Shown one piece after another: positions 50,766 through 58,758 of a stretch of 64,000 nt of DNA. The translations under genes were made by a program, and so were the position numbers. The stretch comes from Brevibacillus choshinensis (GTDB lineage: Bacteria; Bacillota; Bacilli; Brevibacillales; Brevibacillaceae): the NCBI RefSeq assembly GCF_016811915.1, contig NZ_CP069127.1:5974501-6038500 (forward strand). Reading direction: 5' to 3'. Position 1 is the first letter of the stretch. Each line of letters begins with the position of its first letter. The notes beneath the pieces are model-generated. The model ran no database searches and had not been told where the DNA came from. It saw nothing but the letters and a program-made list of their open reading frames with translations.

Positions 50766-51209
50766 ATGAAAAAACTGCTCATGCTTTTGGTTGCCGTAAC
50801 ACTCGTTTTCGCATCTGGCGGATTTATCGATCACGCAGACGCAAAAGGCTACAAATCCGGTAAAAAATCCTTCAATTCCAATACGGCTCCGACGAACACA
50901 CAAACACCGACTAAAGGTGATTCGAATGTAAATGCTTCTACCAATAAAAGCACGACTACTCCTACCAGCACCCCTGCGACTGCAGCTCCAAGCAAAAGCG
51001 GCGGCTTCATGAAAGGTCTCTTGGTTGGTGGACTGGCAGGTATGCTGTTTGGCGGACTGTTCGGCAATATGGGGGCACTGGGCGCCATTTTCGGCTTCCT
51101 GATCAACATGCTGGCGATCGTTGCCGTGATCGTCTTGATCCGCAAAGTTTTCGTTTACTTTAAAACGCAGCGCCAGAAGAAACAGGAATTGAACACATGG
51201 AAAAGATAA
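50766..51209 (+). CDS. Secreted or membrane-anchored Thr/Ser/Pro-rich small protein with a glycine-rich hairpin
   Basis: 147 residues. An N-terminal signal sequence (to about residue 26, cleavage ADA|K) leads to a Thr/Ser/Asn/Pro-rich extracellular stretch (about 35-75). A Gly-rich hydrophobic hairpin follows (SGGFMKGLLVGGLAGMLFGGLF, then a segment about 103-125) and a basic tail RKVFVYFKTQRQKK. The arrangement resembles the N-terminal membrane part of bacterial Tim44-like proteins, but the Tim44 domain is absent. It overlaps the yxcD-like gene by 13 bp, so the two are coupled. Function unknown. Confidence 0.75.
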   Translation: MKKLLMLLVAVTLVFASGGFIDHADAKGYKSGKKSFNSNTAPTNTQTPTKGDSNVNASTNKSTTTPTSTPATAAPSKSGGFMKGLLVGGLAGMLFGGLFGNMGALGAIFGFLINMLAIVAVIVLIRKVFVYFKTQRQKKQELNTWKR

Positions 51210-51496
51210 CGTTTGATGAACAAGTACTGATCAACGCCATCTGCCTGCATGTGGCGAGCAAGAAGCAGATTCAACCGCAGGAAGTCGAGGTTGAACTGAT
51301 GTGGGACGAGGAGTACGGTTTTTCTGCCGAGGTCTACACCATGGGTAGGAAGCAAGTCTTCATCGAGATCAACTTGATCGAAGCCATTCGTTTCTACCTG
51401 GAGACGCAGCTTCAGCGCAATCCGTATTCTGCCGGCATCGAGCTGGTACTGGATGACGAGGAAGGGATCCTCGCCTACGTCACCTACCAAAGCTAA
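51197..51496 (+). CDS. yxcD: DUF2653/YxcD-like protein
   Basis: 99 residues. The protein is acidic and soluble, beginning MEKITFDEQVLINAICLHVA; the overall pattern fits the YxcD/DUF2653 family of Bacillales. Function unknown. It starts inside the upstream membrane-protein gene. Downstream, its terminator was split by insertion of an IS element. Confidence 0.8.
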   Translation: MEKITFDEQVLINAICLHVASKKQIQPQEVEVELMWDEEYGFSAEVYTMGRKQVFIEINLIEAIRFYLETQLQRNPYSAGIELVLDDEEGILAYVTYQS

Positions 51497-51508
51497 ATCA
51501 TCAACAAT

Positions 51509-51520
51509 AAAGCCAATTCG
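51509..51520 (+). terminator. Left half of a terminator split by the IS element
   Basis: AAAGCCAATTCG here is complementary to CGAATTGGCTTT at 52813-52824 on the far side of the IS, which continues into a T-run. Removing the IS and one target copy restores a normal hairpin with an 18-nt loop. Confidence 0.85.
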
Positions 51521-51522
51521 AA

Positions 51523-51525
51523 CAC
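51523..51525 (+). repeat. Target-site duplication CAC (left copy)
   Basis: CAC here and CAC at 52797-52799 flank the IS; 3-bp duplications are usual for IS3-family elements. Confidence 0.75.
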
Positions 51526-51569
51526 TGGTCAAGACCCCATTTAGTGGACAGTATGAAAAACCCCGGTCG

Positions 51570-52454
51570 CTAGGCCGACAGCTGACGTCTGAATTCAACA
51601 GGCGTCAGCTTTTTTAATCTTCGTTGTGGTCGACTTTGATTGTAGAATTGAATATATTCTTCAATTCGCCTTTGTGCCTCATCTACACTTCGGATATCAT
51701 AGGGGTAGAGCCCTTCCGTTTTGAGATGCGAGAAGAAGCTCTCCATCGAGGCGTTATCATAACAATTGCCTCTCCGAGACATGCTGATTTGGGCGCCAAC
51801 CTTCGGCAGCATGTCGTGGTAAGCGTAGGACGTGTACTGGAATCCTTGATCGCTGTGAACGATCAGTCCAGTCACGTCTTTCGTTTTTTCAAAAGCTTTC
51901 TCAAAGGTCCGCAGGACCAGTTCATTGTCGTTACGAACTCCCATGTGGTAGGCTACAATCTCGTTATTAAACAAATCCTTAATAGCAGATAGGTAGAGCC
52001 AAGTATCCGCAACACGATATTGTGTGATATCCGTTACCCATTTTTGATTCGGTGCACATGCTTTGAAATCACGTTGTAGGGCATTCTCGGCAACTCGTCT
52101 CCCTACAGACGAAACATAATGACTTCGATATTTGCGGCGAATTCGAGAACGAAGTCCCATTTCTTGCATTAGTCGAAGTACCTTCTTATGATTGACCCAC
52201 ACCCCGCAATCTTGCAGGAGAAATAGTTGAGTTTGTCTATATCCATATTTTCCGTCATACTTCCTATACACTGCCTGGATGAAGTCTTTTACGGGCTTGT
52301 TCCTATCCGTTACTTGTCGTTTTAGGTAAGCATAGTATCCACTTCTTGAGACTCTAAACAACTTGCAAAGTTCACTTATGGTATATTCACCAGCTACTTG
52401 TTTGATCGTTGCATACTTATGGACTGCACCTCCTGCATCCAGATTTCCAAACAC
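51570..52454 (-). CDS. IS3-family transposase OrfB (DDE integrase domain)
   Basis: 294 residues from GTG 52454 if read alone. An HTH_21-like region (HKYATIKQVAGEYTISELCKLF) leads to the retroviral-integrase fold. The DDE triad is visible: Asp in WVTDITQY, Asp in VIVHSDQGF and Glu in ASMESFFSHLK. In IS3 elements it is mainly made as an OrfAB fusion by -1 frameshifting, here at AAAAAAG (plus-strand 52454-52460). Confidence 0.95.
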   Translation of the reverse strand: MFGNLDAGGAVHKYATIKQVAGEYTISELCKLFRVSRSGYYAYLKRQVTDRNKPVKDFIQAVYRKYDGKYGYRQTQLFLLQDCGVWVNHKKVLRLMQEMGLRSRIRRKYRSHYVSSVGRRVAENALQRDFKACAPNQKWVTDITQYRVADTWLYLSAIKDLFNNEIVAYHMGVRNDNELVLRTFEKAFEKTKDVTGLIVHSDQGFQYTSYAYHDMLPKVGAQISMSRRGNCYDNASMESFFSHLKTEGLYPYDIRSVDEAQRRIEEYIQFYNQSRPQRRLKKLTPVEFRRQLSA

Positions 52455-52720
52455 TTTTTTAGCATCTTATTTTCCCTCTCTAACTTCTCCAGATATCGGT
52501 TCGAATCGATGTATTCCTTACGGCGGCCACGTTGATCCAGAAGCCCAAACTCTCCGAGTTTCTTATACTTCCGCATCCAAATCTTAATTCGTCCTTCATC
52601 ATGGATATGTAACTTCTCTGCTATTTCTCGATGGGAAACACCATCTAATTTCATCTGAACCGCCTGCAACTTTAGCTCTTCACAATAATGTTTAAACTTT
52701 TGGCCTTTCTTTGCTGGCAT
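52394..52720 (-). CDS. IS3-family transposase OrfA (helix-turn-helix)
   Basis: 108 residues from ATG 52720 (MPAKKGQKFKHYCEEL); the open frame starts earlier at 52771 without need. It contains an HTH with the VSHREIAEKLHIHDEGRIKIWMRKY recognition region, followed by a leucine-zipper-like coil (YLEKLERENKMLKK). It overlaps OrfB by 61 bp in the -1 frame. Confidence 0.92.
   Translation of the reverse strand: MPAKKGQKFKHYCEELKLQAVQMKLDGVSHREIAEKLHIHDEGRIKIWMRKYKKLGEFGLLDQRGRRKEYIDSNRYLEKLERENKMLKKCLEIWMQEVQSISMQRSNK
52454..52460 (-). other. Programmed -1 frameshift slippery site (AAAAAAG)
   Basis: On the minus strand A AAA AAG in the orfA frame. After a -1 slip the ribosome reads AAA AAA GTG TTT GGA, joining OrfA to OrfB with no stop in between. 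Confidence 0.8.
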
Positions 52721-52796
52721 AAAAATGCACCCCCTAAAGTTTTCATCGGTAAACCGTAGGGGTTTTTCCAATGTCTACTTTAAGGGGTGCACATCA

Positions 52797-52799
52797 CAC
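52797..52799 (+). repeat. Target-site duplication CAC (right copy)
   Basis: Pairs with CAC at 51523-51525. Confidence 0.75.
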
Positions 52800-52812
52800 A
52801 GAAGCCTGTGGA

Positions 52813-52826
52813 CGAATTGGCTTTTT
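52813..52826 (+). terminator. Right half of the split terminator, with T-run
   Basis: CGAATTGGCTTTTT pairs with the arm at 51509-51520. With the IS in place the stem has a 1.3-kb loop and cannot work normally. Confidence 0.85.
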
Positions 52827-52862
52827 CATTTGCTTATGGGGTTGCCGTGCCTTTCCCCGCTT

Positions 52863-54581
52863 TTAATCCTCTTCGTCGTCGTCTTCCTTCTGAATGAAAC
52901 GAGCCGCATTCAAGCCAATCATTTCAGCCGCAATCGACGTGTTGCCGTCTGGCAGAATCGGCGAGATAGAGAGGTCGGCAACCTTGAGATTTTTCGTGCC
53001 AAATACATTCAGGAAGCCGTCCACTACCCCTTCCTCAATCGTCTCCGCCATCCTGCACTGTCCGCCAAAGTGAAAGAAGTTGGAATACGAGCCTTTGACA
53101 TAGGCCTCCAGCTGTCTTCGCTTTTCCGTCTCGTCTGGCATCAGAAAGATATTTTCAGGAGGGTACACGACTTCATGGATGCCGCTTCCCGGAGTACGCG
53201 CTTGCTTGATGATGTTGTACATATTGATGTATTGATCCACCAAGAAATTCAGATCGTCGGGATTTTGCAACGGGTTGAATGAGAACGATGGGGGCGCTTC
53301 CGGATCGCTATGTGCCGCCATAATCGTCCCTCTGCTCTTTGGATTCAAATCCAGCATGCCAAAACTCATGATGTTGGTGCCTTGCAGGACATTCAAATTC
53401 CATCCGTTCGCAAACACATCCTGAGCGGGGAGGAAAAATGGCACCGGGGCACCAAATATCTGCAGACGACGGCCTTCCAGGCTTGCTGGATGCTCCGCTT
53501 TGAATGCCCCCAGGGCCAGGGGTTGATCGGGGTCCGCCTGCAGGATCGGCACCAGCTGCGATGTCTCTACCCGGACGCCCATGCCGACATACGCATGGGT
53601 TTGCATGTTGTGACCCACGTTCGGGCTTTCAATCAACGTTTTGATCCCTGCCCGAGTCAGATCCTCCGTCTTTCCGATCCCCGATCGTTGCAGGATCACT
53701 GAAGAAAAAAAGCCCGCAGAGACGATAATGCCTTTTCGCGCATACCTTCTCAGGGAAACTCCATTTTTAACAAAATCCACACCAACCGCGACGTACTTTC
53801 CGCGCTTCTTTTTATCTTGAAAGACGATTTTGTCTACCGTGGTCTTTCCAAAAATGGCTAGCTTTCTGCCACCAACCCCAAACTGGTCTGATTGAAACTG
53901 GTTTCCTGGAGTGACGATCTGGGCGTTTAAATAGCCAGTAGCCGTCGAGGAGCGCACAAATTCGCCGTTGACCTCCCGCTGATTATACTGTCCTTTGTAA
54001 AACGTGCAGTCTCTAACACCCGTATTGTAATCCTGGACGATGGGGATGCCCAACACCTTTGCTGTCGCGTTGGTCAGCCTTTCAATCAGCCCATTTTCCG
54101 GAATGATTTGCTGCCTGATAAAAATCGGGCCATTTGTGCCTCTCTCGCCCGGGTTTTGGGTTTGTCCCGTGTACGTTTCATTTTCTTTAAACAATGAACG
54201 GATCTTGTCGTAGCTCCATTGATCTCCGACGAGGTCTGCCCATCTGTCATACAGCTCCCTGCTCCCCCGGACAGAATACATATCGTTGATTTCTGAGCTT
54301 CCTCCGAGAACCCGGCCGTTTTGCGACAAAAGAGGACGCCCGATCATCGCTTCTATGGTGGAAGTGATGTTATTCGCGTACCTGTTATCGCTGGCTAAAA
54401 AGATCGCTTGTTCAATGGAACCGCTGGTTAGCTCAGCCGTCATGTCGGTCCCTGCTTCCAATACCAATACCGAGGTCTTTTTATCATCCGTCAATTTTTT
54501 GGCAATGACCCCACCGGCCGTTCCCGCACCAATGACGATGTAATCAAAGATTTGCTTTTTGGATAAATGGTTTTTCTCCAT
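52863..54581 (-). CDS. GMC-family FAD-dependent oxidoreductase
   Basis: 572 residues. The N-terminal dinucleotide-binding motif DYIVIGAGTAGGVIAKKL is followed by the ADP-contact VLVLEAG. The GMC signature GRVLGGSSEINDMYSVRGSRELYDRWA appears around residue 90. The C-terminal GMC domain carries FHFGGQCRMA (active-site His region) and the final PDGNTSIAAEMIGLNAARFI. Members oxidise alcohols, sugars or sterols. There is no signal peptide. The very acidic end EEDDDEED is unusual. Substrate unknown; monocistronic. Confidence 0.9.
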   Translation of the reverse strand: MEKNHLSKKQIFDYIVIGAGTAGGVIAKKLTDDKKTSVLVLEAGTDMTAELTSGSIEQAIFLASDNRYANNITSTIEAMIGRPLLSQNGRVLGGSSEINDMYSVRGSRELYDRWADLVGDQWSYDKIRSLFKENETYTGQTQNPGERGTNGPIFIRQQIIPENGLIERLTNATAKVLGIPIVQDYNTGVRDCTFYKGQYNQREVNGEFVRSSTATGYLNAQIVTPGNQFQSDQFGVGGRKLAIFGKTTVDKIVFQDKKKRGKYVAVGVDFVKNGVSLRRYARKGIIVSAGFFSSVILQRSGIGKTEDLTRAGIKTLIESPNVGHNMQTHAYVGMGVRVETSQLVPILQADPDQPLALGAFKAEHPASLEGRRLQIFGAPVPFFLPAQDVFANGWNLNVLQGTNIMSFGMLDLNPKSRGTIMAAHSDPEAPPSFSFNPLQNPDDLNFLVDQYINMYNIIKQARTPGSGIHEVVYPPENIFLMPDETEKRRQLEAYVKGSYSNFFHFGGQCRMAETIEEGVVDGFLNVFGTKNLKVADLSISPILPDGNTSIAAEMIGLNAARFIQKEDDDEED

Positions 54582-54699
54582 CCTCCATTCCTCATCTCCC
54601 TGAAGCTGTGCTTCCCATTTTCTTTACTCTATGTACAAGTTTCGGCAATGGCTTGGACAAACGACTTGAGGCACTTACACTTTTTTGTCCCCAGCAGCA

Positions 54700-54736
54700 A
54701 AAATTCCACCCCCAGGCATTTGCCCTGAGAGTGGAC
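54700..54736 (-). terminator. Intrinsic terminator after yclQ
   Basis: On the minus strand TCCAC-TCAGG pairs with CCTGG-GTGGA, followed by ATTTTTG. Confidence 0.75.
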
Positions 54737-54755
54737 TCGCTTTTAGCTTGTTTGA

Positions 54756-55742
54756 TTATTTCAGGTCCGCCAGCACTTCATTTGCCATGCTGGCAGTGGA
54801 AACCAGTCCGCCGCCGGAGAGATACCAGTAGTTGGCATCCAAGTAGATGATGTTTCCGTCTTTAAATGCTTTCGTATTTTTGATCAGGTCGTTTTCAATC
54901 GTTTGCTTTGCAGAAACAGCCGCATCCTTGTTTTTGGAAACGATGCCGCCATCCACTACAAACAGGTAGTCAGGGTCTTTCTCTACTACGAATTCTGGGG
55001 AGATGCTTTGGCCGTGCGTAGACACTTCCAGATTGCTATCTACCGGAGTGAAGCCAAATACGTCATGTAGGATACCGAAACGGGAGCCTGGTCCAAATGC
55101 ACTCAGTTTGCCTTCACTGGTCATGACGATCAGTGCGTTCTTACCGTTTGCCTTTGTTTTGTCAGTCAGCGCTTTGATGGACTCATTGATCTTGCCCAGT
55201 TCCTCATCTACCTGTGCTTCTTTTCCAAAAATGGTGCCAAGAGTCTTCATATTCGTTGTAAAGGAATCCATGTAGTTCTTCGTATCGACGCCCAAGAAGA
55301 TGGTTGGTGCGATTTTGTTCAGTTCTTCATAAGCCTCTTGTTGACGACCGGAAATGAAGATGACATCCGGCTTCATTGCGTTGATTTTTTCAAAGTCCGG
55401 CTCTTTCAAGCTGCCGATGTTTTTGTATTTCGCATCTTTGAATTTCTCCAAGTATGGAGGCAGGTTGGATTGAGCTACACCGGTTACTTCAATTCCCAAT
55501 TTATCCAAAGAGTCCAGTACACCGTAGTCGAATGCTACAACCGTCTGCGGGTTTTTCTTCAGCTTTGCTTCACCGAGTTTGTGCTTGATGGTCACTTCTT
55601 CAGAAGAAGCCGCCGACGCCTGTGCATCTGCAGAAGCTGCTGGCGTCTGTGCTGGAACTGGCGACGCACTGTTTGAACCGCACGCAGCTGTAACCAATGC
55701 TAGCAGCCCCGCCATCAAAGGCATAATCCATTTCTTTTTCAC
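54756..55742 (-). CDS. yclQ: Siderophore ABC transporter substrate-binding lipoprotein (YclQ/FatB-like)
   Basis: About 328 residues from GTG 55742 (AGAGGTG ahead); the longer frame to 55802 is not supported. Lipobox TAAC (Cys21). A Ala/Ser/Pro-rich linker leads to the class III (FecB-like) binding fold with VAFDYGVLDSLDKLGI, KPDVIFISGRQ and EGKLSAFGPGSRFGILHDVFGF. It fits the YclQ/FatB catecholate-siderophore group; YclQ binds petrobactin in B. subtilis. A Fur box just upstream gives it its own promoter. Confidence 0.9.
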   Translation of the reverse strand: MKKKWIMPLMAGLLALVTAACGSNSASPVPAQTPAASADAQASAASSEEVTIKHKLGEAKLKKNPQTVVAFDYGVLDSLDKLGIEVTGVAQSNLPPYLEKFKDAKYKNIGSLKEPDFEKINAMKPDVIFISGRQQEAYEELNKIAPTIFLGVDTKNYMDSFTTNMKTLGTIFGKEAQVDEELGKINESIKALTDKTKANGKNALIVMTSEGKLSAFGPGSRFGILHDVFGFTPVDSNLEVSTHGQSISPEFVVEKDPDYLFVVDGGIVSKNKDAAVSAKQTIENDLIKNTKAFKDGNIIYLDANYWYLSGGGLVSTASMANEVLADLK

Positions 55743-55824
55743 TTCTATCACCTCTACGTAAATTTGGGTTTTATCTAAAATTACCGATGGATGGACCATC
55801 ACAATAATTTTAACGAGAGAAAAA

Positions 55825-55839
55825 GATTCTCATTCTCAA
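55825..55839 (-). promoter_or_regulatory. Fur box upstream of yclQ
   Basis: The minus strand reads TTGAGAATGAGAATC, a good match to the TGATAATNATTATCA-type Fur box (hexamer form GAGAAT twice). It lies 83 bp before the GTG and after the yclP stop, so the binding protein can be expressed separately. Confidence 0.7.
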
Positions 55840-55857
55840 GTAAAAGAAAAAACAAAA

Positions 55858-56616
55858 TCAGGCATAGTACACGCAGATTTTGTTTTCATCGATATCCTCG
55901 ATTTGGATATCCATGTCATAGACCTCTTTCAAGGTCTTCGCACTGATGATTTCGTTCGTGGCTCCTTCTCTGACGACCTTGCCGTCCTTGAGAGCGACGA
56001 TGTAATCCGAGTAGACGGACGCAAAGTTAATATCGTGAATCACAATAACCACGGTTTTCCCCATTTCATCTACCAAACGTCTCAGAACTTTCATGATCTG
56101 AACGGAATGCTTCATGTCCAGATTGTTCAGAGGCTCATCGAGGAGTATGTACTCGGTATTTTGGGCGACAACCATTGCGATATAGGCACGCTGTCTTTGT
56201 CCGCCGCTAAGCTGATCCAGGTACTTGTGCTGAATGTCTTCCAGCTCCATGTAACGGATCGCCTCGTCTACATGCTTCCAATCTTCTTTGGTGAGGTTCC
56301 CCTGCGAATAGGGAAAACGGCCAAAGCTGACCAGCTCACGGATTGTCAGACGAACGGTGATGTGGTTCGACTGTTTGAGAATCGAAATCTTTTTGGCCAG
56401 ATCACTGCTTTTGCACTGGCCGATCTCTTTTCCCTCCAAAAGTATCTCCCCCTGATCCTTCGTCAAAAGACGGCTGATCATGGATAGCAGGGTGCTTTTA
56501 CCAGCCCCGTTTGGCCCGATAAATGACGTGATTTTTCCCTTGGCGATGCAAAGCGACACATTTTCCACGACATTTTTGCTGCCATACTGCTTTGAGACAT
56601 TCCGGATTTCTACCAT
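55858..56616 (-). CDS. yclP: Siderophore ABC transporter ATP-binding protein (YclP-like)
   Basis: 252 residues. Walker A GPNGAGKS, signature LSGGQRQRAYIA, Walker B ILLDEPLNNLD and switch His in VIHDINF. It belongs to the FepC/FecE iron-chelate class. The start overlaps yclO by 7 bp. Confidence 0.92.
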   Translation of the reverse strand: MVEIRNVSKQYGSKNVVENVSLCIAKGKITSFIGPNGAGKSTLLSMISRLLTKDQGEILLEGKEIGQCKSSDLAKKISILKQSNHITVRLTIRELVSFGRFPYSQGNLTKEDWKHVDEAIRYMELEDIQHKYLDQLSGGQRQRAYIAMVVAQNTEYILLDEPLNNLDMKHSVQIMKVLRRLVDEMGKTVVIVIHDINFASVYSDYIVALKDGKVVREGATNEIISAKTLKEVYDMDIQIEDIDENKICVYYA

Positions 56617-57554
56617 GACTTATTCTCCTTTAGCAGAAGATAGATGAAGTAAACTCCACCAATGAAGTTGACGATGACGCTCAGCGTCGTGGAGAACGTG
56701 AAGACACGTTCGACAATCAGCAGGCCTCCCACCAGAGCTATGATGCTGATGAGCGCAGAGCCGACGATCAGGTGCTTGTGCTGATACGTCTTCATGAATT
56801 GGTGTGCCACGTTGACGACCAAAAGACCCAAGAAGGTGATCGGACCTACCAGAGCGGTAGCAATCGAGACGAGAATGGCGATGATAATCAGGAAACGCTT
56901 TACGACAAAATCGTAATTCACTCCCAGATTGATGGCCTGGTCCCTTCCCAGTGACAAGACGTCGAGGTATTTGACGTACCTCCAGAAATAAATCCCTACG
57001 GCAATGACGAGCACAAAGCTGATGATCAACAGATCCGTGTTGACGTTGTTGAAGCTCGCAAACATCTTGTCTTGCACACGCAAAAATTCATTGGGATCAA
57101 TCAACAGCTGCAAGAAGGTTGAGAGACTGTTGAACAGGGTCCCGAAGATCAAACCGATTAGCAGCAGGAAGTAAATGTTCTGTCCTTCCCTTTTAAACAG
57201 CCATTTATAAAGCAGTCCTGCGAACAGGATCATCAAACCTACGGAAATGAGGAAGTTCACATTTTTGCTCATGAGTGTCAGGCTTGTCGATCCAAGCGCA
57301 AAAATCACGAGCGTCTGAATGAACATATACAGGGAATCCAATCCGATGATGCTGGGAGTAAGGATTCGGTTGTTCGTAATGGTCTGGAACACCAGCGTGG
57401 AAAAAGCGATGATGCTTCCAGTCAATACGATCGCCAAAATCTTTTTCAACCTCCGGGGGAGAACGTAATCCCAGTTTCCGCCCGCATCGATCATCAGGAA
57501 TACGGCTATCAGAACAAGGGCAACAATCGTCAGGCCTATCATCTTCGCTTTCAT
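56610..57554 (-). CDS. yclO: Siderophore ABC transporter permease (YclO-like)
   Basis: 314 residues with eight to ten membrane segments. Iron-chelate (FecCD) family motifs include LGVNYDFVVKRF and GPITFLGLLVVNVAHQ. It forms a heterodimer with YclN. Its start overlaps the yclN stop by 4 bp. Confidence 0.92.
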   Translation of the reverse strand: MKAKMIGLTIVALVLIAVFLMIDAGGNWDYVLPRRLKKILAIVLTGSIIAFSTLVFQTITNNRILTPSIIGLDSLYMFIQTLVIFALGSTSLTLMSKNVNFLISVGLMILFAGLLYKWLFKREGQNIYFLLLIGLIFGTLFNSLSTFLQLLIDPNEFLRVQDKMFASFNNVNTDLLIISFVLVIAVGIYFWRYVKYLDVLSLGRDQAINLGVNYDFVVKRFLIIIAILVSIATALVGPITFLGLLVVNVAHQFMKTYQHKHLIVGSALISIIALVGGLLIVERVFTFSTTLSVIVNFIGGVYFIYLLLKENKSW

Positions 57555-58504
57555 CGGTCATACGCCTTTCTTCTCATGAGTAAGAAAATGAATATCGCGC
57601 TGCCGACAACACCGACCATCAAGCCGATAGAAATTTCGTAAGGGAAGATAATGAGGCGACCCAAGATGTCGCAGCACAGAACGAACACAGCCCCCAGCAA
57701 AGCCGTATGAGACAGGTTCTTCTTCAGGTTATCGCCCAGGTAAATCGTGACGATATTCGGAATGATCAATCCCAGAAATGGAATCGTGCCTACCGTGAGA
57801 ATGACGAGAGAAGATACCATTGCCACGATAACGAGGCCGATGTTGACCACTTGTTTGTAATTCAGCCCCAGATTGATGGCAAATTCCTCACCCATTCCCG
57901 CGATCGTGAACTTGTTGGCAAACAGGTATGCGATGATGACGAGCGGGATGCTGAGGTAGAGCAGCTCGTAGCTCCCTTTCATGATCGAGGAAAAGTCTCC
58001 GTGCAGCCAAGCTGTCATGTTCCGGATGAGGTCGTATTTGTAGGCAAAAAACATCGTAATCGAACCGACGATATTGCCAAACATCAAGCCCACCAGCGGA
58101 ATGAAAATGGAGTCTTTGAATTTGATCCTGTCGAGAATCTTCATAAAGATGAATGTTCCCAGTAGTGCAAACACGAAGGCCACGAGCAGCTTTAGCCACG
58201 GACTGGCGTCGGTAAACACCATCAATGAAACCAGTATCCCGAACCGGACAGAGTCTTCCGTGCCTGCCGTTGTCGGCGATACGAACTTGTTCCGCGTCAG
58301 CTGCTGCATGATCAGACCTATGATACTCATGCTGACACCCGCGATGATGATACTGATCAATCGTGGGATTCTGCTGATCCACATCACCTGCGTCTTCTCT
58401 TCCGTGAGATCGAACAGTTCCAGTGGGGAAATGTCTTTCACACCGATAAACAAGGAAGCTATCGACAGCAGGATGAGTGCTATTACTAAATATCTCTTCT
58501 TCAT
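57551..58504 (-). CDS. yclN: Siderophore ABC transporter permease (YclN-like)
   Basis: 317 residues from ATG 58504 (GTAGGGAAAG ahead); the longer open frame to 58570 lies over the Fur boxes. Ten hydrophobic segments of the FecCD family, with the LNLGLNYKQVVNIGLV and GTIPFLGLIIPNIVTI motifs. It is the first gene of the operon, in the B. subtilis order yclNOPQ. Confidence 0.92.
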   Translation of the reverse strand: MKKRYLVIALILLSIASLFIGVKDISPLELFDLTEEKTQVMWISRIPRLISIIIAGVSMSIIGLIMQQLTRNKFVSPTTAGTEDSVRFGILVSLMVFTDASPWLKLLVAFVFALLGTFIFMKILDRIKFKDSIFIPLVGLMFGNIVGSITMFFAYKYDLIRNMTAWLHGDFSSIMKGSYELLYLSIPLVIIAYLFANKFTIAGMGEEFAINLGLNYKQVVNIGLVIVAMVSSLVILTVGTIPFLGLIIPNIVTIYLGDNLKKNLSHTALLGAVFVLCCDILGRLIIFPYEISIGLMVGVVGSAIFIFLLMRRKAYDR

Positions 58505-58547
58505 CGCTTTCCCTACTTTTCCCCATCCAGAGCTTTTTCTGATCTGT

Positions 58548-58589
58548 ATAAAGAGATTCATTCTCATCAATAAAGAGATTCATTCTCAA
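58548..58589 (-). promoter_or_regulatory. Two tandem Fur boxes (direct repeat) upstream of yclN
   Basis: A 19-bp repeat (plus strand ATAAAGAGATTCATTCTCA) occurs at 58548-58566 and again at 58570-58588, 22 bp apart (two helical turns). Each reads TGAGAATGAATCTC on the minus strand, similar to a Fur box. Iron repression of yclNOP is expected. Confidence 0.75.
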
Positions 58590-58692
58590 TTAGACCTTCT
58601 GTTGCTATATTAGCACTTCTTTATTGGGTATGAAAGCATTTTTTTGTTAGTCGGCTACATTCTTTTTTCTCGACGCATGCGGCCATTCGCTC

Positions 58693-58721
58693 TTGACACA
58701 ATACGATATATCGCTTAATTT
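58693..58721 (+). promoter_or_regulatory. Sigma-A promoter of the PadR gene
   Basis: TTGACA (58693-58698), 17-bp spacer, TAATTT (4 of 6). The -10 lies inside the operator spacer. Confidence 0.6.
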
Positions 58722-58739
58722 TAATGCGATATATCGTAT
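58701..58739. promoter_or_regulatory. Perfect 14-bp inverted repeat, PadR/YqjI-type operator
   Basis: ATACGATATATCGC (58701-58714) and GCGATATATCGTAT (58726-58739) with an 11-bp spacer. Each arm holds the 10-bp palindrome CGATATATCG. The repeat overlaps the promoter of the adjacent PadR gene, suggesting autorepression, and lies about 110 bp from the divergent Fur boxes. Confidence 0.8.
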
Positions 58740-58758
58740 TTGATGAGGAGGACTTTCA

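Larger units (their letters stand above)
51526..52796 (-). mobile_element. Complete IS3-family (IS150-like) insertion sequence, 1,271 bp
   Basis: Ends are TGGTCAAGACCCCATTTAG on the left and, reading inward from the right on the minus strand, TGATGTGCACCCCTTAAAG. They match at 17 of the first 25 positions and both continue into AAAAACCCC. TG...CA termini, two overlapping frames (orfA, orfB), an A6G slippery site and a 3-bp CAC duplication all agree. Both frames are intact, so the copy may be active. Confidence 0.92.
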
